Source: JARFQH01 sp041299015 (lineage in GTDB: Bacteria; Desulfobacterota; Desulfobacteria; Desulfobacterales; SG8-13). Taken from it: a stretch of 64,000 nucleotides of DNA. The notes under the pieces were generated by a model. That model searched no databases. It saw only the letters and a list, made by a program, of their open reading frames with translations, and had not been told where the DNA came from. The stretch covers positions 1 through 64,000 of the forward strand of contig JBFYWB010000027.1 in the NCBI GenBank assembly GCA_041299015.1, in the 5' to 3' direction. Both the position numbers and the translations under genes were made by a program. Numbering within the stretch: the stretch's first letter is position 1; every line of letters starts with the position of its first letter. Positions 25,368 through 33,300 of this stretch are shown piece by piece.

Positions 25368-25616
25368 TCACACGATTACCCCCCGCGGGGGTCCATTGCG
25401 ATCAAATTTTGTTCCCACCGAACCCGAGCAGAAGGCGCACAAATATTCGTATTTATCGCCTTCGGGCAGGACCAGCAACAGCCGCTTTCGAACCGGAACG
25501 GCTCGCCGGCAGGTTGCGCAGTAAAGCTCAGTGGCGTCGAACTGTTTGTAAGCTGCCGCTCTTTTGTTGGAACGGGCCCTGCCGCCGGCAAGGGGGAAAG
25601 TCGACTTCGCTGTCAT
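25368..25616 (-). CDS. Small zinc-ribbon cytoplasmic protein
   Basis: An 82-residue protein with 'LYCATCRRAVPV' and 'YLCAFCSGSVG' flanking a beta-hairpin ('KRLLLVLPEGDKYEYL'): two CxxC knuckles that should bind one zinc. The first 28 residues are basic and look flexible. No membrane helix or signal is present. The knuckle spacing and hairpin argue for a real gene although the ribosome binding site is weak. Function unknown. Confidence 0.6.
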   Translation of the reverse strand: MTAKSTFPLAGGRARSNKRAAAYKQFDATELYCATCRRAVPVRKRLLLVLPEGDKYEYLCAFCSGSVGTKFDRNGPPRGVIV

Positions 25617-25915
25617 CGATCCGGCAATTCGGGTTTTAGGTCAACAGGTCCAATGAATTTTAGTTATCGCCCGCGTCACCTGTAAAACGGGTCAACTGTA
25701 AACGGAGTAAATAATATTTTCAAATCTCGCATTTGTCAACAACTCAAAGATCCCGCAGGAACGGCAACGGATGGATTCGATAACGCGTCTTCGCATCCAA
25801 CCGGGATTTGCGATGCCGCCCAGCGGCAGTCGCCGGGGGTGAAAATGCCATTGCGCCGGCAGACAAATAAGGGTTGACACACATTGGGGGACTTGTTACC
25901 CTGCGGCCTGTTTTT
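25617..25915. other. Non-coding stretch before the tRNA gene
   Basis: About 300 bases hold no frame I believe; short minus-strand frames (for example 25692-25880) show no family features. The tRNA promoter is at its right end. Confidence 0.5.
25874..25902 (+). promoter_or_regulatory. tRNA-Ala promoter
   Basis: TTGACA (25874-25879) and TACCCT (25897-25902) are 17 bases apart, 14 bases before the first base of the tRNA. A perfect -35 box at this distance is typical of stable-RNA promoters. Confidence 0.6.
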
Positions 25916-25991
25916 GGGGCTGTAGCTCAGCTGGGAGAGCGCATGACTGGCAGTCATGAGGTCAGGGGTTCGATCCCCCTCAGCTCCACCA
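25916..25991 (+). tRNA. tRNA-Ala (anticodon GGC)
   Basis: The 76-base sequence folds as a complete cloverleaf. The acceptor stem GGGGCTG pairs with CAGCTCC (one G-T pair), the D-arm contains AGCTCAGCTGGGAGAGC, the anticodon stem CATGA/TCATG encloses the loop CTGGCAG with anticodon GGC, and the T-arm has GGGGTTCGATCCCCC. The discriminator is A and the CCA end is encoded (25989-25991). It reads GCC/GCU alanine codons. It is a single gene with its own promoter and terminator. Confidence 0.97.
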
Positions 25992-26006
25992 GAAAATCAA
26001 TCGCCA

Positions 26007-26039
26007 CGGCTGACCCCTTTCGGTTGGCCGTTTTTTTTT
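26007..26039 (+). terminator. Terminator after tRNA-Ala
   Basis: CGGCTGACC (26007-26015) pairs with GGTTGGCCG (26022-26030) with two wobble pairs, a six-base loop and nine T directly after the stem. Confidence 0.85.
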
Positions 26040-26131
26040 AAGGCCCCGAGATCGACGCTCGGGCGGTCCACCTTGTTGAGCGGCGCACGGATCGCCGTGG
26101 ACTCTTGCATTGTCATTCACCCCGAGGCGAT

Positions 26132-26746
26132 ATGAAAACCGCAAGCTCCAATCCAAGCTCGCGCATGGCGTCTGCCGCGCAGACCACGCGCCGGCGCTGC
26201 GGCCGGTTTGCGCCCCTGTGTGTCCTCGGCTTGCTGTTGATCGCGCTCGCCGGCGGCGAAGGACGGTCAGCCGATCGGACCGGCGGGGATTCGGACGCCG
26301 GCGTTTCAGTCGCCGAACCGCCGGCCTTCCCGGTGGCCCACATCTACTTTGCCGATCCGAGCGGCCGCTACCTGCAGGCTGAAGAGAGGATCTTTACCGG
26401 GCCTGAAATGAAAGTCGACCGCGGAAGATCAATCGTGGAGGCCCTGATCAAAGGCCCCAAGTCCGGCCTCATCCGCACCATACCCGTCGGCACCCAGTTG
26501 CGCGGGTTTTACCTGGCCTCCGGAAACCGAGCCTACGTCGATTTTTCTGAACATATCGTGGAACGCTATCCGGGAGGGTGTAAATCTGAAATATTGACGC
26601 TATATTCAATCGTAAATTCACTGATACTGAACTTACCGGAGGTTGCAACGGTAAAAATCCTCGTCGGCGGCCGAGACGTGCCGACCCTGGCGGGACACAT
26701 CGATATCCGCAATTCCTTCACAGCCGACATGTCGTTGATAAGATGA
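26132..26746 (+). CDS. GerMN-domain exported protein
   Basis: A 204-residue protein. The N-terminus has a basic stretch ('TTRRRCGRF') and a hydrophobic core ('LCVLGLLLIALAGG') followed by 'GRSAD', a probable signal peptide. Residues about 75-195 match the GerMN domain first seen in spore germination protein GerM: 'HIYFADPSGRYLQAEER', 'VEALIKGPKSGL', 'AYVDFSEHI', 'ILTLYSIVNSLILNLPEV' and 'VKILVGGRDV'. In non-sporulating bacteria its role is unknown; binding of peptidoglycan or other envelope ligands has been suggested. ATG at 26132 follows GAGGCGAT. Its stop overlaps the start of the EF-G gene by four bases (ATGA), so the two are translationally coupled. Confidence 0.82.
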   Translation: MKTASSNPSSRMASAAQTTRRRCGRFAPLCVLGLLLIALAGGEGRSADRTGGDSDAGVSVAEPPAFPVAHIYFADPSGRYLQAEERIFTGPEMKVDRGRSIVEALIKGPKSGLIRTIPVGTQLRGFYLASGNRAYVDFSEHIVERYPGGCKSEILTLYSIVNSLILNLPEVATVKILVGGRDVPTLAGHIDIRNSFTADMSLIR

Positions 26747-28776
26747 GTGACAAAAACCGCATAAACCGCATCCGCAACATCGGCATCATCGCCCATATCG
26801 ACGCCGGTAAAACGACGGTAACCGAACGGATCCTTTTCTACACCGGCCGTTCGCATAAGCTCGGTGAAGTCCACGACGGCGAGGCGATCATGGACTGGAT
26901 GCCCGACGAGCAAGAGCGTGGCATCACGATTACCTCGGCCGTCACCACCTGTAATTGGAAAGAGGCCGAAATCCAGATCATCGACACGCCCGGGCATGTC
27001 GATTTTACGATCGAAGTCGAACGCTCACTGCGGGTCCTCGACGGCGCCATCGGTGTTTTCTGCGCCGTCGGCGGTGTCGAACCGCAGTCTGAAACCGTCT
27101 GGCGCCAGGCGGATAAGTACAAAGTGCCCAAGATGGCCTTCGTCAACAAACTCGACCGGGTAGGAGCCGATTTCTTCGGCACGGTCGAAACGATAAAAAA
27201 AAAGCTGCACGCCAATCCGTTGGTTCTCCAGCTGCCGGTGGGCGCCGAGGACAATTTCAACGGTGTCATCGACTTGATCGAAATGCGGACCATCGTCTGG
27301 GACGACGAAACCCTGGGAGCACGGTACCAAGTCGATGAGATCCCCGCGTCGATGCTCGATCAAGCCGTCCAATACCGCGATCTCCTCCTCGAGACGGTGG
27401 CCGAGCAGGACGACGAGATCATGGAAGCCTATCTCGCCGATGCGGTGATTGCCCCGCAAGACCTCCTGGCAGCCATTCGCCGGGCAACATGCGGCTTGAA
27501 ATTGGTACCGGTGTTGTGCGGTTCCGCCCTTCGCAACAAGGGTATCCAACCCCTGCTGGACGCCATCGTTCAGTTCCTGCCGAGCCCGATCGAAGTCCCT
27601 CCGATCAAGGGCATAGACCCCGCGACAGGCGCCAGCGTCACGTGCAAAAGCAGCGAAACGGCCCCTCTGGCCGCGCTGATCTTTAAAATTTCGATGATGG
27701 AAGGCCGCAAACTGTCCTTCGTCCGCGTTTACAGCGGGCGGCTTAAAGCCGGCGATGACATCTATAACGCGTCTTTGAAAAAGACGGAGAAACTCTCGCG
27801 CATATTGCGGATGCACGCCAACAAACGCGACCGTATCGATGTGGCCGGCCCCGGCAGTATCGTCGGCGTCGTGGGACTCAAACACTCCTCCACCGGCGAA
27901 ACGCTCTGCTCGGCTCAGCACCCGGTTTTATTGGAACGCATTGAGTTTTACGAGCCGGTCATCTCGATCGCTATCGAGCCGAAGACCCACGCCGACCAGG
28001 AGAAGATCTCCCAGGTCCTGGAAAAATTCATGGCCGAGGACCCGACCCTGCGCGTTCGCCAAGACGAAGATACCGGGCAGACCCTTTTGTCCGGCATGGG
28101 TGAGCTTCATCTCGAGATCATTATCAGCCGCATGCAGCGCGAGTTCAACACCCAGGTCAACGTCGGCAAACCGCAGGTGGTGCACCGGGAGACGATTGAG
28201 ACCGCCGCAGAAGGAAACGCCGTTTTCGACAAGGAAATCGCCGGTCAACGCCAGTTCGGCGAGGTGACGCTGCGCCTAAAACCGTTGCCGCGGGGAACGG
28301 GCGTGCGCTTTGCGTCGCGGATCGGTGCTGAAACGATTCCGGAGATCTTCATACCGGCCGTCGAAAAAGGGGTGCTGGAATCGCTTGCAAGCGGAACGCT
28401 GATGGGATATCCGGTCGTCGATGTCGAGGCCCAGCTTGTCGGCGGATTCTTCCGCGAATCGAATGGAACCGAGCTGGCCTACACGGTCAGCGCGTCTATG
28501 GCCTGTAAAAACGCTCTGAACAACGCCAAGCCCTACCTGCTCGATCCACTCATGAAGGTTGAGGTCTTTGTTCCGGAAGCCTTCATGGGGGAGGTGATCG
28601 GGGACCTGAATGCCCGCAGTGGAAAAATCGAGGCCATCGAATCACAAGCGGGTATCCAGGTCATCAAGGCGATCGTCCCGCTGGCGCAAATGTTCGGCTA
28701 CAGCACGGTGCTGCGCTCTTCGAGTCAGGGCCGTGGAACCTTCACCATGCAGTTCTCTCATTTCGATCGTCCCTGA
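26743..28776 (+). CDS. fusA: Elongation factor G (probable second copy)
   Basis: A full-length 677-residue EF-G, the translocation GTPase. G1 'HIDAGKTT', switch I 'RGITITSAV', G3 'DTPGHVDF' and G4 'NKLD' are intact, followed by domains II-V ('GMGELHLEII' in domain III and 'LRSSSQGRGTFTMQFSHF' at the end). It is not in an rpsL-rpsG-fusA-tuf string; instead it is coupled to a GerMN gene. That context suggests an additional EF-G paralogue, perhaps specialised for ribosome recycling or stress, but without the rest of the genome this is inference. No tetracycline-protection or BipA features are seen. Confidence 0.88.
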   Translation: MSDKNRINRIRNIGIIAHIDAGKTTVTERILFYTGRSHKLGEVHDGEAIMDWMPDEQERGITITSAVTTCNWKEAEIQIIDTPGHVDFTIEVERSLRVLDGAIGVFCAVGGVEPQSETVWRQADKYKVPKMAFVNKLDRVGADFFGTVETIKKKLHANPLVLQLPVGAEDNFNGVIDLIEMRTIVWDDETLGARYQVDEIPASMLDQAVQYRDLLLETVAEQDDEIMEAYLADAVIAPQDLLAAIRRATCGLKLVPVLCGSALRNKGIQPLLDAIVQFLPSPIEVPPIKGIDPATGASVTCKSSETAPLAALIFKISMMEGRKLSFVRVYSGRLKAGDDIYNASLKKTEKLSRILRMHANKRDRIDVAGPGSIVGVVGLKHSSTGETLCSAQHPVLLERIEFYEPVISIAIEPKTHADQEKISQVLEKFMAEDPTLRVRQDEDTGQTLLSGMGELHLEIIISRMQREFNTQVNVGKPQVVHRETIETAAEGNAVFDKEIAGQRQFGEVTLRLKPLPRGTGVRFASRIGAETIPEIFIPAVEKGVLESLASGTLMGYPVVDVEAQLVGGFFRESNGTELAYTVSASMACKNALNNAKPYLLDPLMKVEVFVPEAFMGEVIGDLNARSGKIEAIESQAGIQVIKAIVPLAQMFGYSTVLRSSSQGRGTFTMQFSHFDRP

Positions 28777-28817
28777 CCGCTGCCGTCAGGACGTCGCCCG
28801 GCCGTGCTGGTCCGCTT

Positions 28818-30236
28818 TTACGGTTCCTTCAAGGCCGTCAGAATCTTCTTGATCTCTTTGAGCCGTTCCTCGATTTCACGACGCTGATCGGGATCCTGAG
28901 CTTTTTCAAGAGCCTGCGTGAACTGAATCCGGGCGTTGGCGAAATCGTTTTTCAGGTAGTAATAGCGCCCCAGACTCATGTAAGCCGCGGCCATTTTGCC
29001 CTGTTGGCCATACGCTTTCCCGAGAAAATAATAGACCAGTTTGGCAACGAACTCCTGTTGTTGCAGGCTTTCAAACGCCGCCTGCGCCTCGGCCGGCTGG
29101 TCGAGCTCCAGACGGACGCGCCCCAGGAAAAACAGCGCTTCCGGTTCCTGCGGGTTAAGGCTGAGCGCACTCGCAAGGGTGTTGAGTGCCTCTTTGTATT
29201 GCCCATCCAGAAAATAAACCCGGCCCAGCGCCGCCAGCATCGTCGGGTTGAAGGCTTCGGTCTCGAGAGCCTTCTTGAGCGCGGCAACCGCTTCCTTGCG
29301 TTTACCCATCCGAGCGAGCGCCAACCCGTATCCGTAATAGGTCACCGCATCTGCGGTATCGCTTTTCAGTGCCGTCTCGAATTTGTTCAGGGCGAGTTTT
29401 ACGTCGCCGTGAAGGGCCAGGAGTCGCGCATGAACCAGTCGAAAAGCCTCTGTGTTGACCGGCCGGGTAATCGCGGTGTCTTTTTGCCGGCTGGCGAGAT
29501 AGGTATCGAGGTACGCCAGTCGATCTTCCACGGCCGGATGGGTCATCAGATAAGTCGGAACCTGCTCGGAGCCGTACCACTGCTTTGCCCGAATTTTGTT
29601 CAGAACCGAGAGCAATCCCTCCCCTGTGTAGCCGGCCTCGGTCAAATACGCGATGCCGACCTGGTCGGCCTGGATTTCGTTCTCCCGGCTGAATGCCAGT
29701 GACGCGGATTGGCCGGCGGCCATCGATCCCATCGTCAAGGCTGCGGCCGCCTGGCCGCCGCCCGCAGCCCCCAGCAGCATCCCGGCAGCCACCCCGGCCA
29801 GGGTGGCGATGTTGACCAGCTTGGAGCGCTCAATCTTCTGGGAAATATGGCGGCAGGTGACATGGGAAATTTCATGCGCCAAGATACCGGCCAGTTCGTC
29901 CTCAGTGTCCATCGCCGCCATCAGCCCGGAGTAAATGAAGACATGACCGGCCGGGGTGGCGAACGCATTGTAGACTTCCTGGTTGACCACGTGGAAATGA
30001 TAGGGAAACGGCTGTGGCGGCAATTTGCTCAGTATCTTGCGTCCCACCGAATTGACATACCCGACGATTATCGGATCATCGATGATTTCAAACTGCAGCG
30101 CGATGTACTTGAGAAATTCACGCGCCAGTGCTTCCTCTTCCTTGATGGTGATGCCCCTGGCTGCCGGCGGGCCGACGAGAACCGACAGCAAGACGAACGC
30201 CATCAGTCCGGCGATATGTTTTTTTACTGTGCGCAT
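28818..30236 (-). CDS. M48 metalloprotease with TPR repeats (BepA/YfgC type)
   Basis: A 472-residue exported protease. A signal peptide covers about residues 1-28 ('AGLMAFVLLSVLVGPPAARG'). The zinc motif is HEISH at 121-125, and the third ligand is probably Glu187 in 'SRENEIQAD'. From about residue 265 to the end there are several tetratricopeptide repeats ('AVTYYGYGLALARMGKRKEA', 'MLAALGRVYFLDGQYKEA', 'PEALFFLGRVRLELDQPAEA'). This is the BepA layout, a periplasmic protease/chaperone that monitors outer-membrane protein assembly. It is convergent with the EF-G gene and divergent from parA. Confidence 0.9.
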   Translation of the reverse strand: MRTVKKHIAGLMAFVLLSVLVGPPAARGITIKEEEALAREFLKYIALQFEIIDDPIIVGYVNSVGRKILSKLPPQPFPYHFHVVNQEVYNAFATPAGHVFIYSGLMAAMDTEDELAGILAHEISHVTCRHISQKIERSKLVNIATLAGVAAGMLLGAAGGGQAAAALTMGSMAAGQSASLAFSRENEIQADQVGIAYLTEAGYTGEGLLSVLNKIRAKQWYGSEQVPTYLMTHPAVEDRLAYLDTYLASRQKDTAITRPVNTEAFRLVHARLLALHGDVKLALNKFETALKSDTADAVTYYGYGLALARMGKRKEAVAALKKALETEAFNPTMLAALGRVYFLDGQYKEALNTLASALSLNPQEPEALFFLGRVRLELDQPAEAQAAFESLQQQEFVAKLVYYFLGKAYGQQGKMAAAYMSLGRYYYLKNDFANARIQFTQALEKAQDPDQRREIEERLKEIKKILTALKEP

Positions 30237-30355
30237 ACTGCCTCATCTCGATTCCTGGCGATGGGCCCGCTCTCGGAAGGCAACGGGTCTTGTGGTGATC
30301 ATGGCACATTTTTAAAACCTTTTCAAACGGCTTGCAGTATGGTAGGTTCTCGGCC

Positions 30356-31138
30356 ATGGCGTTTATCCTTTGTATAGCCAACCAAAAAGGCGGGGTCGGC
30401 AAGACGACGACGGCGGTCAATCTCTCGGCGGCCCTGGCGGTGTCGGAGAAAGAGGTCCTACTAGTTGATTGCGACCCGCAGGGCAACGCCACCTCGGGCG
30501 TCGGCCTGAATAAAAACCGCATCTCAAAAACCCTCTATCATGGCCTGCTCAAAACCGCTGAAGCGCATGAGCTGATTTTAAACAGTGACATCGACTCCTT
30601 GAAGATCATTCCGGCCAACGTTGAGCTGATCGGCTTCGAGGTGGAAATGATGTCCAATCCTGATCGGGAGAAGGCCCTTAAAAACCTCGTCGCCACCGTC
30701 GCCGCGGAGTTTGAGTACATCATCCTGGACTGCCCGCCTTCCCTCAGCCTGCTGACGGTCAATGCCCTGACCGCCGCTGATGCCCTGATGATACCGCTTC
30801 AATGTGAATTCTACGCACTGGAAGGTCTGGGTCAGCTCCTGCAGACCGTCAAACGGATCAAACAGCATTTGAACCCGCACCTGGCCATAGCGGGCATCCT
30901 GCTGACCATGTTCGACCGCCGGACGAACCTGTCTTACCAGGTGGCCGAGGATGCCGAAAAATATTTTAAAAACCTGGTCTACAAAACCATCATACCGCGC
31001 AACATCCGATTGAGTGAAGCCCCCAGCTTCGGCAAACCGATCCTGCTCTACGACGCCACATCGACCGGAGCGCACAGCTATTTCGAGTTGGCCCGGGAGA
31101 TCATGGCTGCCCATGCCGCCGATCCGGTCCGCTCATAA
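30356..31138 (+). CDS. parA: Chromosome partitioning ATPase ParA (Soj)
   Basis: A 260-residue ParA with the deviant Walker A 'KGGVGKTT' at residues 11-18, the switch 'DCDPQGNAT', Walker B-like 'YIILDCPPSLS' and 'RLSEAPSFGKPI' near the C-terminus. It binds the nucleoid as an ATP dimer and moves ParB-parS complexes. The ATG at 30356 gives the usual short lead-in 'MAFILCIANQ'; a TTG at 30332 is less likely. It lies 24 bases before parB. No dnaA, gidB or rnpA accompany the pair here. Confidence 0.93.
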   Translation: MAFILCIANQKGGVGKTTTAVNLSAALAVSEKEVLLVDCDPQGNATSGVGLNKNRISKTLYHGLLKTAEAHELILNSDIDSLKIIPANVELIGFEVEMMSNPDREKALKNLVATVAAEFEYIILDCPPSLSLLTVNALTAADALMIPLQCEFYALEGLGQLLQTVKRIKQHLNPHLAIAGILLTMFDRRTNLSYQVAEDAEKYFKNLVYKTIIPRNIRLSEAPSFGKPILLYDATSTGAHSYFELAREIMAAHAADPVRS

Positions 31139-31162
31139 ACGAATCAGGAATGACCATCAGAA

Positions 31163-32059
31163 ATGCCCGGAGAAAACACCATCAGAAACACCACCGACTC
31201 TAAAAAACGCAAGAAACTGGCCCTGGGCCGTGGGCTGGATGCCCTGATTCCCGATCTCGAACCGGACGAAGACAACCCGCGGGATTACTTTCTCTGCGAC
31301 GTCGATCTGATCCACCCGAACCGCTATCAACCGCGTCAGCATTTTTCCGATGAGGACCTCGAGGAACTCAGCAACTCGATCAAGACGCAGGGCATCATCC
31401 AGCCTCTGATAGTGCGCCGGCTGGATCACGGCTACGAACTCGTGGCCGGAGAACGACGCCTGCGGGCCGCCCGAAAAGCCGGATTGACAAAGGTTCCGGT
31501 TCTCTACAAGGATGTCTCTGACGCCGAGTTGCTGGAAATGTCGATCGTCGAGAACATCCAACGCGAAGACTTCAATCCGATTGAAGAGGCCGAAGCCTAT
31601 CATCGCTTGATTACCGAGTTCAAACTGACCCAGGACCAGGCCGCCGAACGCGTCGGCAAAAGCCGCTCGGCGGTGGCTAATTTTCTGCGGCTCAGGAATC
31701 TGCCTCAGCAAATCAAAGACAGCATCACCGACGGCTCCCTGAGTATGGGTCATGCCCGGGCCCTGCTGGGTGTCGACAAGAAGGCCGCCCAAGTCGACAT
31801 ATGGCGTAAGGTGATCTCGCGAGGCCTCTCGGTTCGTGAAACCGAGAACCTCGTGCGGCAGCTCAGAGTCGAAAAAACACCGCGCCGATCACTGCCATCC
31901 TCCTCCGAAGACGCTTATTTTTCAGATGTCTCGGCCGATCTTGCCCGTCGCTTGGGCACAAAGGTCACCATCAAACGCCGCGGCAAAGTCGGCAAGCTCG
32001 AGATCGAATTTTACGGCGATGACGATCTTGACCGGCTGCTTGGTCAACTGAGGGGATGA
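31163..32059 (+). CDS. parB: Chromosome partitioning protein ParB (Spo0J)
   Basis: A 298-residue ParB. The N-terminal CTPase domain contains 'GRGLDALIP' at the start, 'QPRQHF', the 'GERRLRAARKAG' box at about 96-107 and 'IVENIQREDFNPIEEAEAY'. A helix-turn-helix for parS recognition follows at about 155-180 ('LTQDQAAERVGKSRSAVANFLRL'-like), then 'LSMGHARALLG' and a C-terminal dimerisation segment ('VTIKRRGKVGKLEIEFYG'). It loads as a CTP clamp at parS sites; I did not find a clear parS palindrome in the window by eye. It is co-transcribed with parA. Confidence 0.93.
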   Translation: MPGENTIRNTTDSKKRKKLALGRGLDALIPDLEPDEDNPRDYFLCDVDLIHPNRYQPRQHFSDEDLEELSNSIKTQGIIQPLIVRRLDHGYELVAGERRLRAARKAGLTKVPVLYKDVSDAELLEMSIVENIQREDFNPIEEAEAYHRLITEFKLTQDQAAERVGKSRSAVANFLRLRNLPQQIKDSITDGSLSMGHARALLGVDKKAAQVDIWRKVISRGLSVRETENLVRQLRVEKTPRRSLPSSSEDAYFSDVSADLARRLGTKVTIKRRGKVGKLEIEFYGDDDLDRLLGQLRG

Positions 32060-32224
32060 CGGGAAGATCGCTTCCTGGGCGTTCTTCCATCGATGCCGTG
32101 CACCGGCCAACCTGCCAAACGCCGGAAGCATCGGATCCTGCCGGCTGAACCTGAACCCGGCCGGCGATCGTAAAAACCGGTTCTTGCACGGTGCCGGGGG
32201 GACTTTTCCGGCGGATGCGGTTCA

Positions 32225-32749
32225 ATGGCGCTGCACATCATCATCGACGGGTACAATTTCATACGCCTATCGCCCGCACTGAATGAGTTGGACCGCCAGG
32301 CCCTCGAACTCGGCCGAGAGGCGCTGGTGGAGATGCTGGCCGCCTACAAAAGAGTCAAACATCACCAGATCACGGTTGTCTTCGACGGGACCACCGCACC
32401 GACCAATTGCCGGCCGCACGATCGCGTTAAAGGCATCGCCCTGAGATTCTCGGCAGCCGGTGAGACGGCCGACGCGGTAATCAAACGGATGGCGGCCCGC
32501 GACCGGGAGAAAGCGCTGATCGTCAGTTCCGACCGGGAAATTATTGCGGCCGCCGCAGCCAGTCGCGCCGCGACAATCGGTTCCGCGGAATTCGAGCAAT
32601 TGCTTTGCATGGCCGGAGCCGACGGCAGCGGCGTTTTTCAAGCGGACGAGGACACCGACAAGCGGACTTTTTCGACCCAAAAAAAAGGGCCGCGGCGGCG
32701 GGCATCCAAAAACCGACGCCGCAACCTGAAGCGGACCAATAAACTTTAA
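32225..32749 (+). CDS. NYN-domain (YacP-like) ribonuclease-type protein
   Basis: A 174-residue protein with a NYN/PIN-type fold. Its start 'HIIIDGYNFI' carries the conserved aspartate and asparagine; 'TVVFDGTTAPT' and 'DREKALIVSSDREI' supply further acidic residues of the metal site. Related YacP/Rae1 proteins bind or cut RNA, some at the ribosome. The last 35 residues are strongly basic ('KKGPRRRASKNRRRNLKRTNK'), which would suit nucleic-acid binding. It lies between parB and a DUF3842 gene on the same strand. The target is not predictable. Confidence 0.75.
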   Translation: MALHIIIDGYNFIRLSPALNELDRQALELGREALVEMLAAYKRVKHHQITVVFDGTTAPTNCRPHDRVKGIALRFSAAGETADAVIKRMAARDREKALIVSSDREIIAAAAASRAATIGSAEFEQLLCMAGADGSGVFQADEDTDKRTFSTQKKGPRRRASKNRRRNLKRTNKL

Positions 32750-32866
32750 CCCTAAAAAAGTGCGATCGAATCATCTGAGCGTTTATCGCAGGATAGGCGC
32801 GTATTTCCGATTCTTTGGATCGACCCGGCGGATATTACAGCGGCAAGTGCAGAACCGGAGTCCCGA

Positions 32867-33283
32867 ATGAAAATCATTTGTGTCATCGACGGTCAGGGCG
32901 GCGGCATCGGCAGCACGATCATTAAGAAAATAAAGGAATTGTACGGTGAGACCCTGGAAGTCATCGCCCTCGGCACCAATGCCATCGCCACCGCCCAAAT
33001 GCTCAAGGCCGGCGCTAATCGCGGTGCTTCCGGAGATAACGCGATCATCCAGACCACTAAAAACGTCGACGTTATTCTCGGACCCATCGGTATCATCTTC
33101 GCCCACGCCATGATGGGAGAGGTCACGCCGGCTATCGCCGAGGCGGTGGCCGTTAGCCCGGCCGCTAAATTTCTGTTGCCGCTGACCCAGGAAAACGTGA
33201 CGGTCGTCGGTGTTGCCCGTCTGCCGTTGCCGCACCTGATCGAGGAATTGATCGATATGTACCTGCACGATTTCATCGCCTGA
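32867..33283 (+). CDS. DUF3842-family protein
   Basis: A 138-residue protein that matches DUF3842 from memory: 'IDGQGGGIGSTIIKKIKE' at the start, 'EVIALGTNAIATAQMLKAGA' and 'DVILGPIGIIFAHAMMGEVTP'. The glycine-rich first loop and the alternating strand/helix pattern suggest a Rossmann-like nucleotide-binding fold. Known members are common in anaerobes such as Clostridia and have no assigned function. It lies 17 bases before the ispH-ubiA fusion, so it is probably translated with it from one message. Confidence 0.78.
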   Translation: MKIICVIDGQGGGIGSTIIKKIKELYGETLEVIALGTNAIATAQMLKAGANRGASGDNAIIQTTKNVDVILGPIGIIFAHAMMGEVTPAIAEAVAVSPAAKFLLPLTQENVTVVGVARLPLPHLIEELIDMYLHDFIA

Positions 33284-33300
33284 CCGGATGTGCCGCCCCA

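Noticed and set aside
30332..32059. parS site near parA-parB
   Set aside because: No TGTTTCACGTGAAACA-like palindrome was seen on reading; a computed search would be needed to be sure.
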